Source of the DNA: Planctomycetota bacterium
GTDB lineage: Bacteria > Planctomycetota > UBA1135 > GCA-002748355
NCBI GenBank assembly: GCA_027021385.1
Contig: JALUUL010000018.1
Span: 1-59,529, forward strand
Direction: 5' to 3'
Length of the DNA: 59,529 bases
Part shown: piece after piece, positions 18,219 to 27,751 of the stretch
How the letters are laid out: each line of letters starts with the position of its first letter
How positions within the stretch are numbered: position 1 is the stretch's first letter
The notes under the pieces: model-generated
What the model was told of the DNA's origin: nothing
What the model saw: only the letters and a program-made list of their open reading frames with translations
Database searches by the model: none
Program-made: the position numbers and the translations under genes

Positions 18219-19757
18219 ATGGCGCCCGAACAGCACAATCCCCTGGATCCGACCAAGATTCACATCGAGCACGACCACGTCCGCTTCTGGGAGGAGGAGC
18301 GGGACTTCCAGGACATCATGGCGGAGCAGCTCCGCCACGCCCCCTGGCTCGCGATCTCGATCGTCTTCCACGTGATCGTCGGCCTGATCCTTCTCCAGAT
18401 CTCGACCGGGAGCCGGTTGAAGGACGAGGAGATGGTCATCCAGGCCCAGAAGCAGGAGGTCGTCGAGGAGCCCGAGGAGGAGCCCGAGGAGGAGCCCGAG
18501 GAGGAGCCCGAGGAGGTCGAGCCCGAACCCGTCATCCAGGACGCCGAGATCACCGAGGAGGTCGAGGAAGACATCGAGATGACCGAGGAGGAGACCCCGA
18601 CCGACTCCAACTTCGAGAAGGACGCGTTCAACAACGCGATCGGGCTCGGCGGAGGCGCGGGCGGCAAGTTCGGCGGACGCGGCGGAGGACGCGGCCGGCT
18701 CGGGCGCAAGGGCGGAAGGCAGGCGGCCCAGGCCATCCTGATCGGCCTCGAGTGGCTCAAGAAGCACCAGGACGAGGACGGGAGCTGGGACGTCGACGAG
18801 TTCATGAAGCATTGCCCGGCCAACGACGTCTGCGACGGACCCGGCAACCCGATCAACGACGTCGGGATCACCGGCCTGGCCCTGCTCGCCTTCCTCGGCG
18901 ACGGCTCGACGATGCGGTCGGGGCCCTACAAGCTCGTCGTCAAGAAGGGCATCAACTGGCTCCGCAAGCAGCAGGACGACGACGGGCTGCTCGGCACGGA
19001 CACCGGCCACACCTTCATGTACAACCACGCGATCGCCGCGCTCGCGATGATCGAGGGGTACGGACTCTCCAAGTATCGGACTCTCCGTCCCTACGCGCAG
19101 AAGGCCGTCAACTACATCCTGAAGGCCCGCAACCCCTACAAGGTCTGGCGGTATTACCCCCACGACGGCAACAACGACTCCTCGGTCACCGGCTGGATGG
19201 TCTTCGCCCTCAAGTCGGCGATGGACTTCAAGCTGAAGGTCGACAAGGACGCCCTGAAGTACGCGGAGGCCTGGTTCGACGAGGTCACCGATCCGAACAC
19301 CGGCCAGTGTGGTTACACGAAAAAGGGCGAAGGGTCGGCCCGGGAGCCGGGAGCCGAAGAGAAGTTCCCCGCCTCGAAGACCGAGGCCCTGACGGCCGTC
19401 GGCCTTCTCGCGCGGATCTTCCTCGGCCAGACGCCGGATCAGAACCCGATCCTCCTCGCCGCTGCCGACACGATGCTCAAGAAACCTCCGGTCTGGAACC
19501 CCGCCGACGGCAGCATCGACCTCTACTACTGGTACTACGGCTCCTACGCGATGTTCCAGATGGGCGGACGCCACTGGCGCGGTTGGCGGAAGTCGATGGA
19601 ACCCGCGATGATCAAGAGCCAGCGCAAGGACGGCCACGCGAAGGGCTCCTGGGACCCGATCAGCGTCTGGGGCGAATCCGGCGGCCGCGTCTATTCGACG
19701 GCCATCAGCGTGCTCTGCCTCGAGGTCTACTACCGCTACAGCAAGCTGATCCGCTGA
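18219..19757 (+). CDS. TonB-like membrane anchor fused to a squalene-cyclase/prenyltransferase-type toroid
   Basis: A 512-residue protein. A charged 40-residue cytoplasmic N-terminus precedes one membrane helix at 42-62. That helix contains Ser47, His51, Leu58 and Ser62, exactly the S-x3-H-x6-L-x3-S spacing that TonB uses to engage ExbB/ExbD. An acidic Glu/Pro-repeat stretch (EEPEEEPEEEPEE, about 77-95) and a Gly/Arg-rich linker follow, as in TonB's proline-rich spacer. From about 165 to the end is an alpha/alpha toroid with repeats such as WLKKHQDEDGSW and WLRKQQDDDGLLG, but no DxDD cyclase motif. GGAGAAGGA precedes the ATG. A -10-like TAGGCT at 18075 suggests a long 5' leader. The toroid should lie in the periplasm. 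Function is unknown. Confidence 0.75.
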   Translation: MAPEQHNPLDPTKIHIEHDHVRFWEEERDFQDIMAEQLRHAPWLAISIVFHVIVGLILLQISTGSRLKDEEMVIQAQKQEVVEEPEEEPEEEPEEEPEEVEPEPVIQDAEITEEVEEDIEMTEEETPTDSNFEKDAFNNAIGLGGGAGGKFGGRGGGRGRLGRKGGRQAAQAILIGLEWLKKHQDEDGSWDVDEFMKHCPANDVCDGPGNPINDVGITGLALLAFLGDGSTMRSGPYKLVVKKGINWLRKQQDDDGLLGTDTGHTFMYNHAIAALAMIEGYGLSKYRTLRPYAQKAVNYILKARNPYKVWRYYPHDGNNDSSVTGWMVFALKSAMDFKLKVDKDALKYAEAWFDEVTDPNTGQCGYTKKGEGSAREPGAEEKFPASKTEALTAVGLLARIFLGQTPDQNPILLAAADTMLKKPPVWNPADGSIDLYYWYYGSYAMFQMGGRHWRGWRKSMEPAMIKSQRKDGHAKGSWDPISVWGESGGRVYSTAISVLCLEVYYRYSKLIR

Positions 19758-19798
19758 GGATCCCCGGCCGGGGCCCCTCGCGGACCCCGGCCGGATCC
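19758..19798. terminator. Bidirectional terminator-like hairpin
   Basis: GGATCCCCGGCCGGGG and CCCCGGCCGGATCC form a long, very GC-rich stem with a short loop between two convergent genes. No T tract follows on either strand, so termination here is inferred from position and stability. Confidence 0.5.
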
Positions 19799-19841
19799 CG
19801 GGATCACCGGGTTCCGGAGCGGCTCCGGCGCGGAAGAGGGG

Positions 19842-22800
19842 TCACATGTTGCGCCGGTATTGGCCCCCGACGCCGTAGAGGGCCTCGGAGACCTGGCCCA
19901 GCGAACAGGTCTTGACCGCCTCCATCAGCGAGGCGAAGAGGTTCCCTCCCCCCGTCGCGGTCCGCTGGAGATCGCGCAGGACCTCCGGCGACCGCGCCTC
20001 GTTCCGCTTCCGGAACGCCCGCAGGCTGTCGATCTGCGCGCGCTTCTCGTAGTCCGTCGACCGCCGGACCTCCTCGGGCGTCACGAAGGGGGATCCGTCC
20101 GAGGAGAGGAAGGTGTTGACACCGATGATCGGCAGCTCCCCGCTCTCTTTCTTCTTCTCGTAGAGGAGGGATTCCTCCTGGATCTTTCCTCTCTGATACA
20201 TCGTCTCCATCGCGCCGAGGACTCCGCCCCGCGCGGTCAATCGTTCGAACTCCGACAGGACGGCCTCCTCCACGAGATCCGTCAACTCCTCGATCACGAA
20301 GGAGCCCTGCAGCGGGTTCTCGTTCTTCGCGAGTCCCAGCTCCCGGTTGATGATCAACTGGATCGCCAGGGCCCTCCGGACGGATTCCTCGGTCGGTGTC
20401 GTGATCGCCTCGTCATAGGCGTTTGTGTGAAGGGAATTGCAGTTGTCGTAGATCGCGTAGAGGGCCTGAAGGGTCGTTCGGATGTCGTTGAAGGCGATCT
20501 CCTGGGCATGCAGGGAGCGGCCCGAGGTCTGGATGTGGTACTTGAGCTTCTGGCTCCTCGGCCCCGCGCCGTAGCGGAGTTTCATGGCCTTCGCCCAGAT
20601 CCTGCGCGCGACCCGTCCGATGACCGCGTATTCGGGGTCGAGCCCGTTCGAGAAGAAGAACGAGAGGTTCGGGGCGAAGTCGTCGATCTTCATGCCCCGC
20701 GCGAGGTAATACTCGACGTAGGTGAAACCGTTGGCGAGGGTGAAGGCGAGCTGGGTGATCGGATTCGCGCCGGCCTCGGCGATGTGGTACCCGGAGATCG
20801 ACACCGAATAGAAGTTCCGGACCCCGTGCTCGATGAACCAAGCCTGGATGTCCCCCATCATCCTCAAGGCGAACTCGGTCGAGAAGATGCAGGTGTTCTG
20901 CGCCTGGTCCTCCTTGAGGATATCGGCCTGGACCGTCCCCCGGACGACCTGGAGGGTCTCCTCCCGGATCCTCCCGTAAACCTCCGGGGGCAGGACCTCG
21001 TCCCCCGAGACCCCGAGCAGGAGGAGTCCCAGCCCGTCATGGCCCTCGGGTAGATCTCCGAGGTAGCGGGGACGGGAAAGACCGAGCCTGCGGTATTTCG
21101 CTTCGATCTTCTCCTCGACCTCCGCGACGAGGCCCTGCTCGCGGACGTACTTCTCGCAAGCCTGATCGATCGCGGCGTTCAGGAAGAAGCCGAGGAGCAT
21201 CGGCGCCGGACCGTTGATCGTCATCGACACCGAAGTCTTCGGATCCGCGAGATCGAAGCCCGAATAGAGCTTCTTCGCGTCGTCGACCGTGCAGATCGAG
21301 ACCCCGGAGTTCCCGATCTTGCCGAAGATGTCCGGCCGTTCGTCGGGATCCTCCCCGTAGAGGGTCACGGAATCGAAGGCGGTCGAAAGACGGGCGGCGG
21401 GCATGCCCCGCGAGAGGTAATGGAAGCGGCGGTTGGTCCGTTCGGGTCCCCCCTCCCCCGCGAACATCCGCGTCGGGTCCTCCCCCTGGCGCTTGAACGG
21501 GAAGACCCCCGCCGTGTAGGGGAAGGCGCCGGGGACGTTCTCCTTCCGGAGCCAGCGCAGGCGGTCCCCGAAGCTGTGGTAGCGGGGAAAGGCGACCTTC
21601 GGGATCGAAACCCCCGAAAGGGTCTCCGTCTTCGCCTCGACCTCGACCTTTCTCCCGCGGACATCGTAGCTCGCCCGTTCGCTCCGGTAGCGTTCGGCGA
21701 GTTCGCTCCAGGACTCGAGGTCCTTCCGGACCGAGGGATCCAGATCCTCGAGGAGTTCGCTCCTCAGCCTTCGGATCGCCTCCAGGGCCTCCTCCGCCCC
21801 GCCGCCGCTCTCGAGTTCGGCCCGGGCCTCGTCCAGGGCCTGCAGGCGGTCCGCGATCGCCGCCTGCCTCTCGACGTGGCGGTCGTACCGTCTCGACTCG
21901 TCCGCGATCTCCGCGAGGTATCGGACTCTCTCGGGGGGGATCAGGGACCCGGCGAAGCCCGCTCCCGGGGAGATCTCGAGGGTGGATTCGAAGCCCCCGA
22001 ATTCGCGGTCCAGACGATCGAGGACGGCCCGGTAGAAGCGGTTGGTCCCCTCGTCGTGGAAACGCGAGGCCACGGTCCCGTAGATCGGGAGTTCCTCGTC
22101 GGAGACATCGAAGAGCTTCCGGTTCCTCCGGAACTGCTTGCGCACGTCGCGAAGGGCATCCTCGGAACCGCGCTTGTCGAACTTGTTGATCGCGATCAGA
22201 TCCGCGAAATCGAGCATGTCGATCTTCTCGAGCTGCGTCGCGGCCCCGTATTCGGAGGTCATGACGTAGATCGAGAGATCCGAATGTTCGACGATCTCGG
22301 TGTCGCTCTGCCCGATGCCCGAGGTCTCGAGAAGGATCAGGTCGAAGCCCGCGGCCTTCAAGGTCGCGACGGCGTCCGTCACGTGCGGGGAGAGGGCGAG
22401 ATTGGCCCGCCGGGTCGCGAGGGAACGCATGTAGGCGCGCGGATGCACGATCGCGTTCATCCGGATGCGGTCCCCGAGCAGAGCCCCGCCGCTGCGCCGC
22501 CGCGAGGGATCCACCGAGATCACCCCGATCGTCCTGTCGGGGAAATCCGCGAGGAAACGCCGCACGAACTCGTCGACGAGGGAGGACTTGCCCGAGCCGC
22601 CGGTTCCGGTGACGCCGAGGACCGGGGTCTTCACCCCCTCGGCCCGTTTCCGGACCTCGGCCAGGATCCCCGCGTATTCGGCCGAACGGTTCTCGAAGGC
22701 CGAGACGACCCGCGCGATCACGCCCGGAGCGTCGGGCCGGAGTTCCTCGGGCCGGAAACCCTCGAGGTCTCCGGTCGGAAAATCGCAGGCGTCGAGGAGG

Positions 22801-23294
22801 TCGTCGATCATCCCCTGCAGGCCGAGCCTGCGTCCGTCGTCGGGGGAGTAGATCCTCGCGACGCCTTCCCGGGCGAGTTCCTCGGCTTCCTCGGGAAGGA
22901 TCGTCCCTCCGCCCCCCCCGAAGATCCGGACGTGGGCGAAGCCGCGTTCATCGAGGAGTTTCCGGAGGTAGCGGAAGAACTCCATGTGTCCGCCCTGGTA
23001 GGAGGTGATCGCGATGCCCTGCGCATCCTCCTGCACGGCGGCGGTCACGATGTCGAGCGCGGGTCGGTTGTGCCCGAGATGGATGACCTCCGCACCCGAG
23101 GCCTGGAGGATCCGCCGCATGATGTTGATCGCGGCGTCGTGACCGTCGAAGAGCGAGGTCGCGGTCACGATCCGGATCTTGTGCTCACGCCCCCCGCTCC
23201 CCGACGAGCCCGTCTCGGCCTCCTCGGGCGCTCCGAGGGCGACTCCGCCCCGCGGCTCCTTCTTCCCGGGTTTCTTCACGTCCGAGGATCTCAT
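19842..23294 (-). CDS. icmF: Fused acyl-CoA mutase with G-protein chaperone (IcmF)
   Basis: A 1,150-residue adenosylcobalamin enzyme that interconverts isobutyryl-CoA and n-butyryl-CoA, or close homologues. The order of domains is characteristic. First is a B12-binding domain with DGHDAA (Asp50, His52) and [10 protein letters not shown]. Then comes a MeaI-type GTPase with P-loop [12 protein letters not shown] near 225, [17 protein letters not shown] and NKFDKRGS. Last is the mutase barrel with [30 protein letters not shown] and [14 protein letters not shown]. The ATG at 23294 removes an upstream extension that would run into rpsT. The built-in GTPase loads and protects the cofactor. Substrate choice (isobutyryl versus pivalyl and others) cannot be read by eye. 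Confidence 0.93.
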   Translation of the reverse strand: MRSSDVKKPGKKEPRGGVALGAPEEAETGSSGSGGREHKIRIVTATSLFDGHDAAINIMRRILQASGAEVIHLGHNRPALDIVTAAVQEDAQGIAITSYQGGHMEFFRYLRKLLDERGFAHVRIFGGGGGTILPEEAEELAREGVARIYSPDDGRRLGLQGMIDDLLDACDFPTGDLEGFRPEELRPDAPGVIARVVSAFENRSAEYAGILAEVRKRAEGVKTPVLGVTGTGGSGKSSLVDEFVRRFLADFPDRTIGVISVDPSRRRSGGALLGDRIRMNAIVHPRAYMRSLATRRANLALSPHVTDAVATLKAAGFDLILLETSGIGQSDTEIVEHSDLSIYVMTSEYGAATQLEKIDMLDFADLIAINKFDKRGSEDALRDVRKQFRRNRKLFDVSDEELPIYGTVASRFHDEGTNRFYRAVLDRLDREFGGFESTLEISPGAGFAGSLIPPERVRYLAEIADESRRYDRHVERQAAIADRLQALDEARAELESGGGAEEALEAIRRLRSELLEDLDPSVRKDLESWSELAERYRSERASYDVRGRKVEVEAKTETLSGVSIPKVAFPRYHSFGDRLRWLRKENVPGAFPYTAGVFPFKRQGEDPTRMFAGEGGPERTNRRFHYLSRGMPAARLSTAFDSVTLYGEDPDERPDIFGKIGNSGVSICTVDDAKKLYSGFDLADPKTSVSMTINGPAPMLLGFFLNAAIDQACEKYVREQGLVAEVEEKIEAKYRRLGLSRPRYLGDLPEGHDGLGLLLLGVSGDEVLPPEVYGRIREETLQVVRGTVQADILKEDQAQNTCIFSTEFALRMMGDIQAWFIEHGVRNFYSVSISGYHIAEAGANPITQLAFTLANGFTYVEYYLARGMKIDDFAPNLSFFFSNGLDPEYAVIGRVARRIWAKAMKLRYGAGPRSQKLKYHIQTSGRSLHAQEIAFNDIRTTLQALYAIYDNCNSLHTNAYDEAITTPTEESVRRALAIQLIINRELGLAKNENPLQGSFVIEELTDLVEEAVLSEFERLTARGGVLGAMETMYQRGKIQEESLLYEKKKESGELPIIGVNTFLSSDGSPFVTPEEVRRSTDYEKRAQIDSLRAFRKRNEARSPEVLRDLQRTATGGGNLFASLMEAVKTCSLGQVSEALYGVGGQYRRNM

Positions 23295-23340
23295 CGTTCG
23301 GGACTCGGGCCGCGCCCCCCTCGAGGAGCGCGGAGTCCGT

Positions 23341-23604
23341 TCAACCCAGCGAACGGACCATCCTGTCGGCCAGGCTCTTCCGGCGGGCCGCGGTGTTCCG
23401 GTGCAGGACGTTGTGCTTGCAGGCCTTGTCGATCTTCTGGTGGACGACGGGAAGGAGCTTCCGGGCCTCCTCCGCATTCCCGGCCTGGACGGCTTCCCGG
23501 AGCTTCCTCAGGAAGGTGCGGATCTGGGTTTTGCGGATCTTGTTGCGCAAGCGCCTCTCCTGGCTCTTACGCAGGTATTTCTTCGCGCTCTTGGTATGGG
23601 GCAT
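23341..23604 (-). CDS. rpsT: 30S ribosomal protein S20
   Basis: An 87-residue basic, helical protein that binds 16S rRNA in the 30S body. The start [22 protein letters not shown], the helix [15 protein letters not shown] and the ending [20 protein letters not shown] are the standard S20 pattern, with [12 protein letters not shown]-type basic motif near residue 68. It stands alone between icmF and the TPR gene, all on the minus strand, 46 bases upstream of the icmF start. Confidence 0.95.
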   Translation of the reverse strand: MPHTKSAKKYLRKSQERRLRNKIRKTQIRTFLRKLREAVQAGNAEEARKLLPVVHQKIDKACKHNVLHRNTAARRKSLADRMVRSLG

Positions 23605-23679
23605 GAATGCCTGTCTCCGGTTTCGTTGGACTTGGAAAGGGGGAACGATGCCATGCGGCGCTCCTGGAGGGGAGCGGAC

Positions 23680-25044
23680 TCAGGGGCTTCCCAGGGCCTC
23701 CAGCCGCGCGGCGACGTCTTTGAATCCGATATCGACCTCGATGATCTTCGCGAAGGCCTCCCGGGCCGCCCGGAGGTCTCCGGACTCCTCGGCGAGCAGT
23801 CCGAGTTCATACAGGATCTCGAGTTTGCGGGGCCCCTCCGCCACGCTTTCCAGGGCCTTCTCCCACTGGGACCGGGCGAGATCCCCGAGCCCCTTGTTCT
23901 TGAAGGCCCGACCCAGCAGGAGGAGGGCCTCGAGCTTCCGGCGGGGGTCCTGGACCGCCTTCTGAAGTTCGGCGATCCCCTCGTCGAGTTCACCCTCCTC
24001 GAAGAGGGCCCGGCCGAACTCGAAGCGCAGGCCGAGATCGGTCGGATGCATCTCGACTCTCCGGCGCAGATCGCCAAGCTTGAGGCCGCGAAGCTCCTTC
24101 CTCAGAGCCCGGGCCGATTCCTCGTCCTCGAGCAGTTCGGCCTTCCGGATCCGTTCCTCGAGCTCACGGATCCTGAGCAGGCCGACCCGATCCTCGAGCT
24201 TCCGGTTTCCGGGTTCGAGACCCAGGGCCCGCTCGTAGCAGTCGAGCGCGCCCTGGGTGTCCCCGGTCCGCGCTCTCAGATCTCCGACCCGGGCGAGCAG
24301 GGCCGGATCCTCCGGAGCCCGGGCGAGCTTCCCTTCCGTCTCCCGGAGTTCCTCGAGGAGTTCCTCGCGACTCTTGTGGAGGCGCTGGCTCCGCTCGATC
24401 TCCTTTTGGGCTTGCTTGTCCTTGATCAGCTCCCGGCTGTGGGTCGCGCTCGCGAAACCGCCCTCCTGGAGGGCGCCCTCCGCCGCCAGGTTCTTCCGGG
24501 CCTTCAGGGCTTCCTGGTCCCGGGGATCGAGTTCCAGGGCGGCCTCGTAACACTCCCCGGCCTCCTTCAAGCGATCGAGGGCCTGCGCCATCGCCCCGGC
24601 CCGGCGCCAGGCCAGGCCGGCCTCCTCCGCCCGTGACGAGCTGCGACCCTCCTCGGAGAGGGTCGCCCCCAGATGGCGATAGACGACGTAGGCGGAGCGA
24701 CGCCACCCGCCGGCCTCGAGGGCTTGCCCGAGAGCGAGGTTGGCGCGGACATGCCCCGGCCCCATCGCGAGGAAGCGCTCGAGGTTGCGGACCTCGGCCG
24801 CCCGATTCTTCGTGAGCCCGGCAATCTTCGCGCTCAGCATCGGAAGGAAGCCCTGGATCCACTGCAGCACTCCCCCGCCGCGTCCTCCCTGGAACTTCGC
24901 ATCCAGCGCGAGACGGAGCCCCTCCCTCGCCTCCTCGAGGTCGGGATCGAGGTCGAGCAACTGCTGGTACAGACCGATGGCCAGGCCGTAGTTACGGCGT
25001 TTTCGGGCCTCGTCCGCCTTTTCGAGATGCTTGCTGAGATCCAT
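23680..25044 (-). CDS. TPR-repeat protein
   Basis: A 454-residue soluble protein of stacked tetratricopeptide repeats; there is no signal peptide. Clear units are near residues 5-38 (KADEARKRRNYGLAIGLYQQLL), 145-180 (AGECYEAALELDPRDQEAL), 240-280 (GDTQGALDCYERALGLEPGN) and several at the C-terminus (GELDEGIAELQKAV, LGDLARSQWEKAL, GDLRAAREAFAKI). A charged coiled-coil segment (residues about 200-235) interrupts the repeats. The internal ATG at 25044 is chosen because the upstream extension is low-complexity and would run toward the divergent def gene. It is probably a scaffold; partner unknown. Confidence 0.75.
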   Translation of the reverse strand: MDLSKHLEKADEARKRRNYGLAIGLYQQLLDLDPDLEEAREGLRLALDAKFQGGRGGGVLQWIQGFLPMLSAKIAGLTKNRAAEVRNLERFLAMGPGHVRANLALGQALEAGGWRRSAYVVYRHLGATLSEEGRSSSRAEEAGLAWRRAGAMAQALDRLKEAGECYEAALELDPRDQEALKARKNLAAEGALQEGGFASATHSRELIKDKQAQKEIERSQRLHKSREELLEELRETEGKLARAPEDPALLARVGDLRARTGDTQGALDCYERALGLEPGNRKLEDRVGLLRIRELEERIRKAELLEDEESARALRKELRGLKLGDLRRRVEMHPTDLGLRFEFGRALFEEGELDEGIAELQKAVQDPRRKLEALLLLGRAFKNKGLGDLARSQWEKALESVAEGPRKLEILYELGLLAEESGDLRAAREAFAKIIEVDIGFKDVAARLEALGSP

Positions 25045-25222
25045 GAAGGCCTCGGTCTGCGGGCCCCCGGGCCGGGCATACAGGGCGGAAAATCGTAGCG
25101 GGGCCGCGGGAAGCGCGCAACCGCGCGCCGCCACGCCCCCCGGCTCCTTGAGCGGGCGCGGGGCCCGACCTAGCCTGATCCCGAGTTCCCCCCGCCGTCC
25201 ACCGTTTCGAGAGACCGCGCCG

Positions 25223-25744
25223 ATGGACATCGTCCTCTACCCCGACCCCGTTCTCCGGCGGGGAAGCCTCGAGATCGCGGACTTCGGCCCCCGCTGGACG
25301 GAGATCGGCCGCGAGATGCTGGAGGCCATGTACCGGACCGGGGGCGTCGGTCTGGCGGCCCCCCAGGTCGGGCTCTCCTATCGCCTCCTCGTGCTGAATC
25401 CGACCGGAGACCCCGAGGACCGCGAAGGGGAGATGATCCTCTGCAACCCCGAGATCCTCTCCCGGAAGGGCCGGGAATGGGGCGAAGAAGGTTGTCTCTC
25501 CTTCCCCGGAATCACGGGCGAGATCCAGAGGGCCGCATGGATCGAGGTCCGGGCCCTCGACCCGGAGGGAGGGGAACGCCGCTTCGAGGCCGAAGACTTC
25601 CTCGCCCGCGTGATCCAGCACGAGATCGACCATCTCGACGGGGTCGTGTTCATCGACCGTATGAGTCCGGCCGACCGGATCCGCAACAAGTCCGCCCTCG
25701 AGGACCTCGAACGACGGTTCAAGCAGGCCCATGCGGGTTCTTGA
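25223..25744 (+). CDS. def: Peptide deformylase
   Basis: A 173-residue iron-dependent enzyme that removes the formyl group from new proteins. All three motifs are present: GVGLAAPQVG near residue 43, EGCLSFP near 92 and QHEIDHLDGV near 134, giving the Cys and two His metal ligands. The ATG at 25223 gives the normal family length; the frame is open further upstream but that part looks non-coding. It overlaps ribF by 14 bases. Confidence 0.95.
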   Translation: MDIVLYPDPVLRRGSLEIADFGPRWTEIGREMLEAMYRTGGVGLAAPQVGLSYRLLVLNPTGDPEDREGEMILCNPEILSRKGREWGEEGCLSFPGITGEIQRAAWIEVRALDPEGGERRFEAEDFLARVIQHEIDHLDGVVFIDRMSPADRIRNKSALEDLERRFKQAHAGS

Positions 25745-26678
25745 CTCCATCCCGGAGAACGGGGGGGAGGGGAGCGCCGTCACGGTCGGGGTCTTCGACG
25801 GCCACCACCTGGGACACCGCAAGCTCCTCGAAACGACCGTCGCCCGCGCCCGCGAGCGTGGGATCCACTCGGCCGTCCTGACCTTCCGGGAGCACCCCGA
25901 CCTCCTACTCCGCGGCGAGGCTCCTCCCCGCCTGCAGACCGAGGAGGAGAGGATGCGGGGCTTCGAGGAGGCGGGCATCGACCTGGTCCTCCGGCTGGCG
26001 TTCACGCCGGAGTTTCGGGACATGGAGGCCCCGGAGTTCGCCCGGCGCCTCCTCGTGGGAGGGCTCCAATGCCGAGCCCTCGTCCTCGGCTTCGACTCGG
26101 CGATCTGCAAGGGGCGGAGCGGCACGGTCGACGCCTTCCGGAGGCTCGGATCCGAACTCGGCTTCACGGCGGAGCGGGCCGACGCCGTCCTCGTCGACGG
26201 AGACCCGGTCTCCTCCTCCCGGATCCGCGAGGCTCTTCGGGCGGGGGCGGTCGGACGGGCCGCCCTCCTCCTCGGCCGCCCCTTCACCTTCGAGGGGATC
26301 GTCGGGGAGGGGGCGCGGCGGGGACGGACCCTGGGGTTCCCGACGGCCAATCTCTCCCTGCCCGACCTCGCCCTCCCGAAGCCCGGCGTCTACGCGGTCA
26401 CGGCGAGCCCCGGGACCGGAGGGGAAAAGGAGGAGCGGCTCCCCGGCGTCTGCAACCTCGGGCCTCGGCCGACCTTCGAGGAAGAACGGGGCGGACTCGC
26501 CGAGGTCCACCTCCTCGACTTCGACGGGGATCTCTACGGGAAGAGGCTTCGGATCGCCTTCCACGCCCGGATCCGGGGCATCCACGCCTTTCCGGACACG
26601 GAGGCCCTCGCCGCGCGGATCCGACGGGACCTCGACGAGGCCCGCCGCCTTCTTGCAGACGGTCCCCCCCCCGCCTAG
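25731..26678 (+). CDS. ribF: Bifunctional riboflavin kinase/FAD synthetase
   Basis: A 315-residue enzyme making FMN and then FAD from riboflavin. The N-terminal adenylyltransferase domain has VGVFDGHHLGHRKLL near residue 20 (the usual form is GxFDGxHxGH) and GFDSAICKGRSGT. The C-terminal kinase domain has GRPFTFEGIVGEGARRGRTLGFPTANL near 185-210 and GVCNLGPRPTF. It overlaps def by 14 bases, so the two are translationally coupled. The C-terminal tail is Arg-rich. Confidence 0.93.
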   Translation: MRVLDSIPENGGEGSAVTVGVFDGHHLGHRKLLETTVARARERGIHSAVLTFREHPDLLLRGEAPPRLQTEEERMRGFEEAGIDLVLRLAFTPEFRDMEAPEFARRLLVGGLQCRALVLGFDSAICKGRSGTVDAFRRLGSELGFTAERADAVLVDGDPVSSSRIREALRAGAVGRAALLLGRPFTFEGIVGEGARRGRTLGFPTANLSLPDLALPKPGVYAVTASPGTGGEKEERLPGVCNLGPRPTFEEERGGLAEVHLLDFDGDLYGKRLRIAFHARIRGIHAFPDTEALAARIRRDLDEARRLLADGPPPA

Positions 26679-26681
26679 GAT
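26653..26681 (+). promoter_or_regulatory. Candidate tRNA-Phe promoter
   Basis: TTGCAG at 26653-26658 and TAGGAT at 26676-26681 are separated by 17 bases. The -10 overlaps the ribF stop codon and lies 34 bases before the tRNA, a plausible leader length. Confidence 0.4.
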
Positions 26682-26715
26682 CCCCGCCCCACCGCGCCGC
26701 AGGCTCGCGGTCGAT

Positions 26716-26791
26716 GGGTAGGTAGCTCAGCTGGTAGAGCACAGCACTGAAAATGCTGGGGTCGGCGGTTCAAGTCCGCCCCTGCCCACCA
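26716..26791 (+). tRNA. tRNA-Phe (anticodon GAA)
   Basis: A 76-base cloverleaf with the CCA end encoded. The acceptor stem GGGTAGG pairs with CCTGCCC (one G-U pair); the D arm is GCTCAGCTGGTAGAGC. The anticodon stem CAGCA/TGCTG encloses the loop CTGAAAA, giving anticodon GAA. The T arm is GGCGG-TTCAAGT-CCGCC, and the discriminator is A. Confidence 0.96.
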
Positions 26792-26896
26792 CGCCCGCTC
26801 CCTCTCCCGCCCCGAACGGCTTTGACTGGCCACGAGAACGAGGGCGCCGCTATCGTGACCCCGGCCTATACGGGGACGAGAAGAGTAAGGGAGTCC

Positions 26897-27649
26897 ATGA
26901 AACGGGTCGAACACAACCCCTTCGACGCGGGGTGGAAGGAGCGCCTGCTCGTCCTCGGGACGGTGTTCGGGGGGATCGTCGCCTCCCTCGTCCTCGGCTT
27001 CCTCCTCGCCCCGGAACCGACCCGCGAACTCCTGGTCCTCGTCCCTTCCAGCTTCTTCGTGCTCGGGAAGTTCCTCCCCCTCGCCAGCCTTTCCAAGGAG
27101 TGCGGATTCGGACCCTACGAGCTGGGCCTCGTCATCTGGGTCATGGACACCTGCACGGTGCTCTTCATCGTCTACTCCCTCGAGCTCCTCTACCGCGTCG
27201 GCCCGGTCGGAAGGATCCTCGACCGGATCAACCACAACGCGGGGCTCGTCCTGCACGCCTACCCGAGGGTCCGCCGCCTCGCGATCCTGGGCGTCATCCT
27301 CTTCGTCCTCTTCCCGGTCGCGGGAACGGGAGCGATCGGGGGGGCGTTCCTCGGGGCCCTGCTCGGCCTGCACCGCTTCGTCCTGATCGCCGCCGTCAGC
27401 GCTGGCGGCTTCCTCGGGGGCATGGGCATGGCGTACGCGACCCTGCACTTCCAGAGCGCCGTGCGCACCCTGAACGAGAACAAGACGAACCCCCTGCTGA
27501 TCGGCCTGATGATCGGCTTCCTCGTTCTCGCGTTCTGGAAACTCAACCTGGCCTACAAGCGCGCCCTGGCGCGTGCGCAGGCCTCCAACCCCCTGATGGA
27601 CACGCGGATCCTCGACCGGATCCGGAAGAACCGCAGGAACACCGGCTGA
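26897..27649 (+). CDS. Small multidrug export-type membrane protein (Sm_multidrug_ex family)
   Basis: A 250-residue inner-membrane protein with about five hydrophobic segments (LLVLGTVFGGIVASLVLGFL, ELLVLVPSSFFVLGKFL, LAILGVILFVLFPVAGTGAI, LIAAVSAGGFLGGMGMAY, LLIGLMIGFLVLAFW). The segment FPVAGTGAIGGAFLGALLGL is the hallmark of PF06695 (COG2426). That family's name comes from an old annotation, and transport has rarely been shown. The ATG at 26897 has AAGGGAG just upstream. The C-terminal 35 residues are basic and probably cytoplasmic. Confidence 0.7.
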   Translation: MKRVEHNPFDAGWKERLLVLGTVFGGIVASLVLGFLLAPEPTRELLVLVPSSFFVLGKFLPLASLSKECGFGPYELGLVIWVMDTCTVLFIVYSLELLYRVGPVGRILDRINHNAGLVLHAYPRVRRLAILGVILFVLFPVAGTGAIGGAFLGALLGLHRFVLIAAVSAGGFLGGMGMAYATLHFQSAVRTLNENKTNPLLIGLMIGFLVLAFWKLNLAYKRALARAQASNPLMDTRILDRIRKNRRNTG

Positions 27650-27669
27650 AGCCCCCGAAAGAGCCGAGA

Positions 27670-27689
27670 CCTCGGAGCCGGATCCGAGG
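27670..27689. terminator. Hairpin between convergent genes
   Basis: CCTCGGA-gccgga-TCCGAGG is a perfect 7-bp stem with a 6-base loop, located 21 bases after a stop codon and 63 bases beyond the convergent gene. There is no T tract. Confidence 0.4.
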
Positions 27690-27751
27690 CGGACTCCCGC
27701 CGGGGACGCCCTGCGGCTCCGCCCCCCGGGAATGCCCTCCCGGCCCCGCCT

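Noticed and set aside
18450-18530. DNA tandem repeat GAGGAGCCCGAG
   Set aside because: It encodes the Glu/Pro spacer of the TonB-like protein; protein-level selection explains it, so it is not a separate DNA element.
21420-23606. 728-codon plus-strand frame opposite icmF and rpsT
   Set aside because: It covers two certain genes on the other strand and has no recognisable motif or ribosome binding site.
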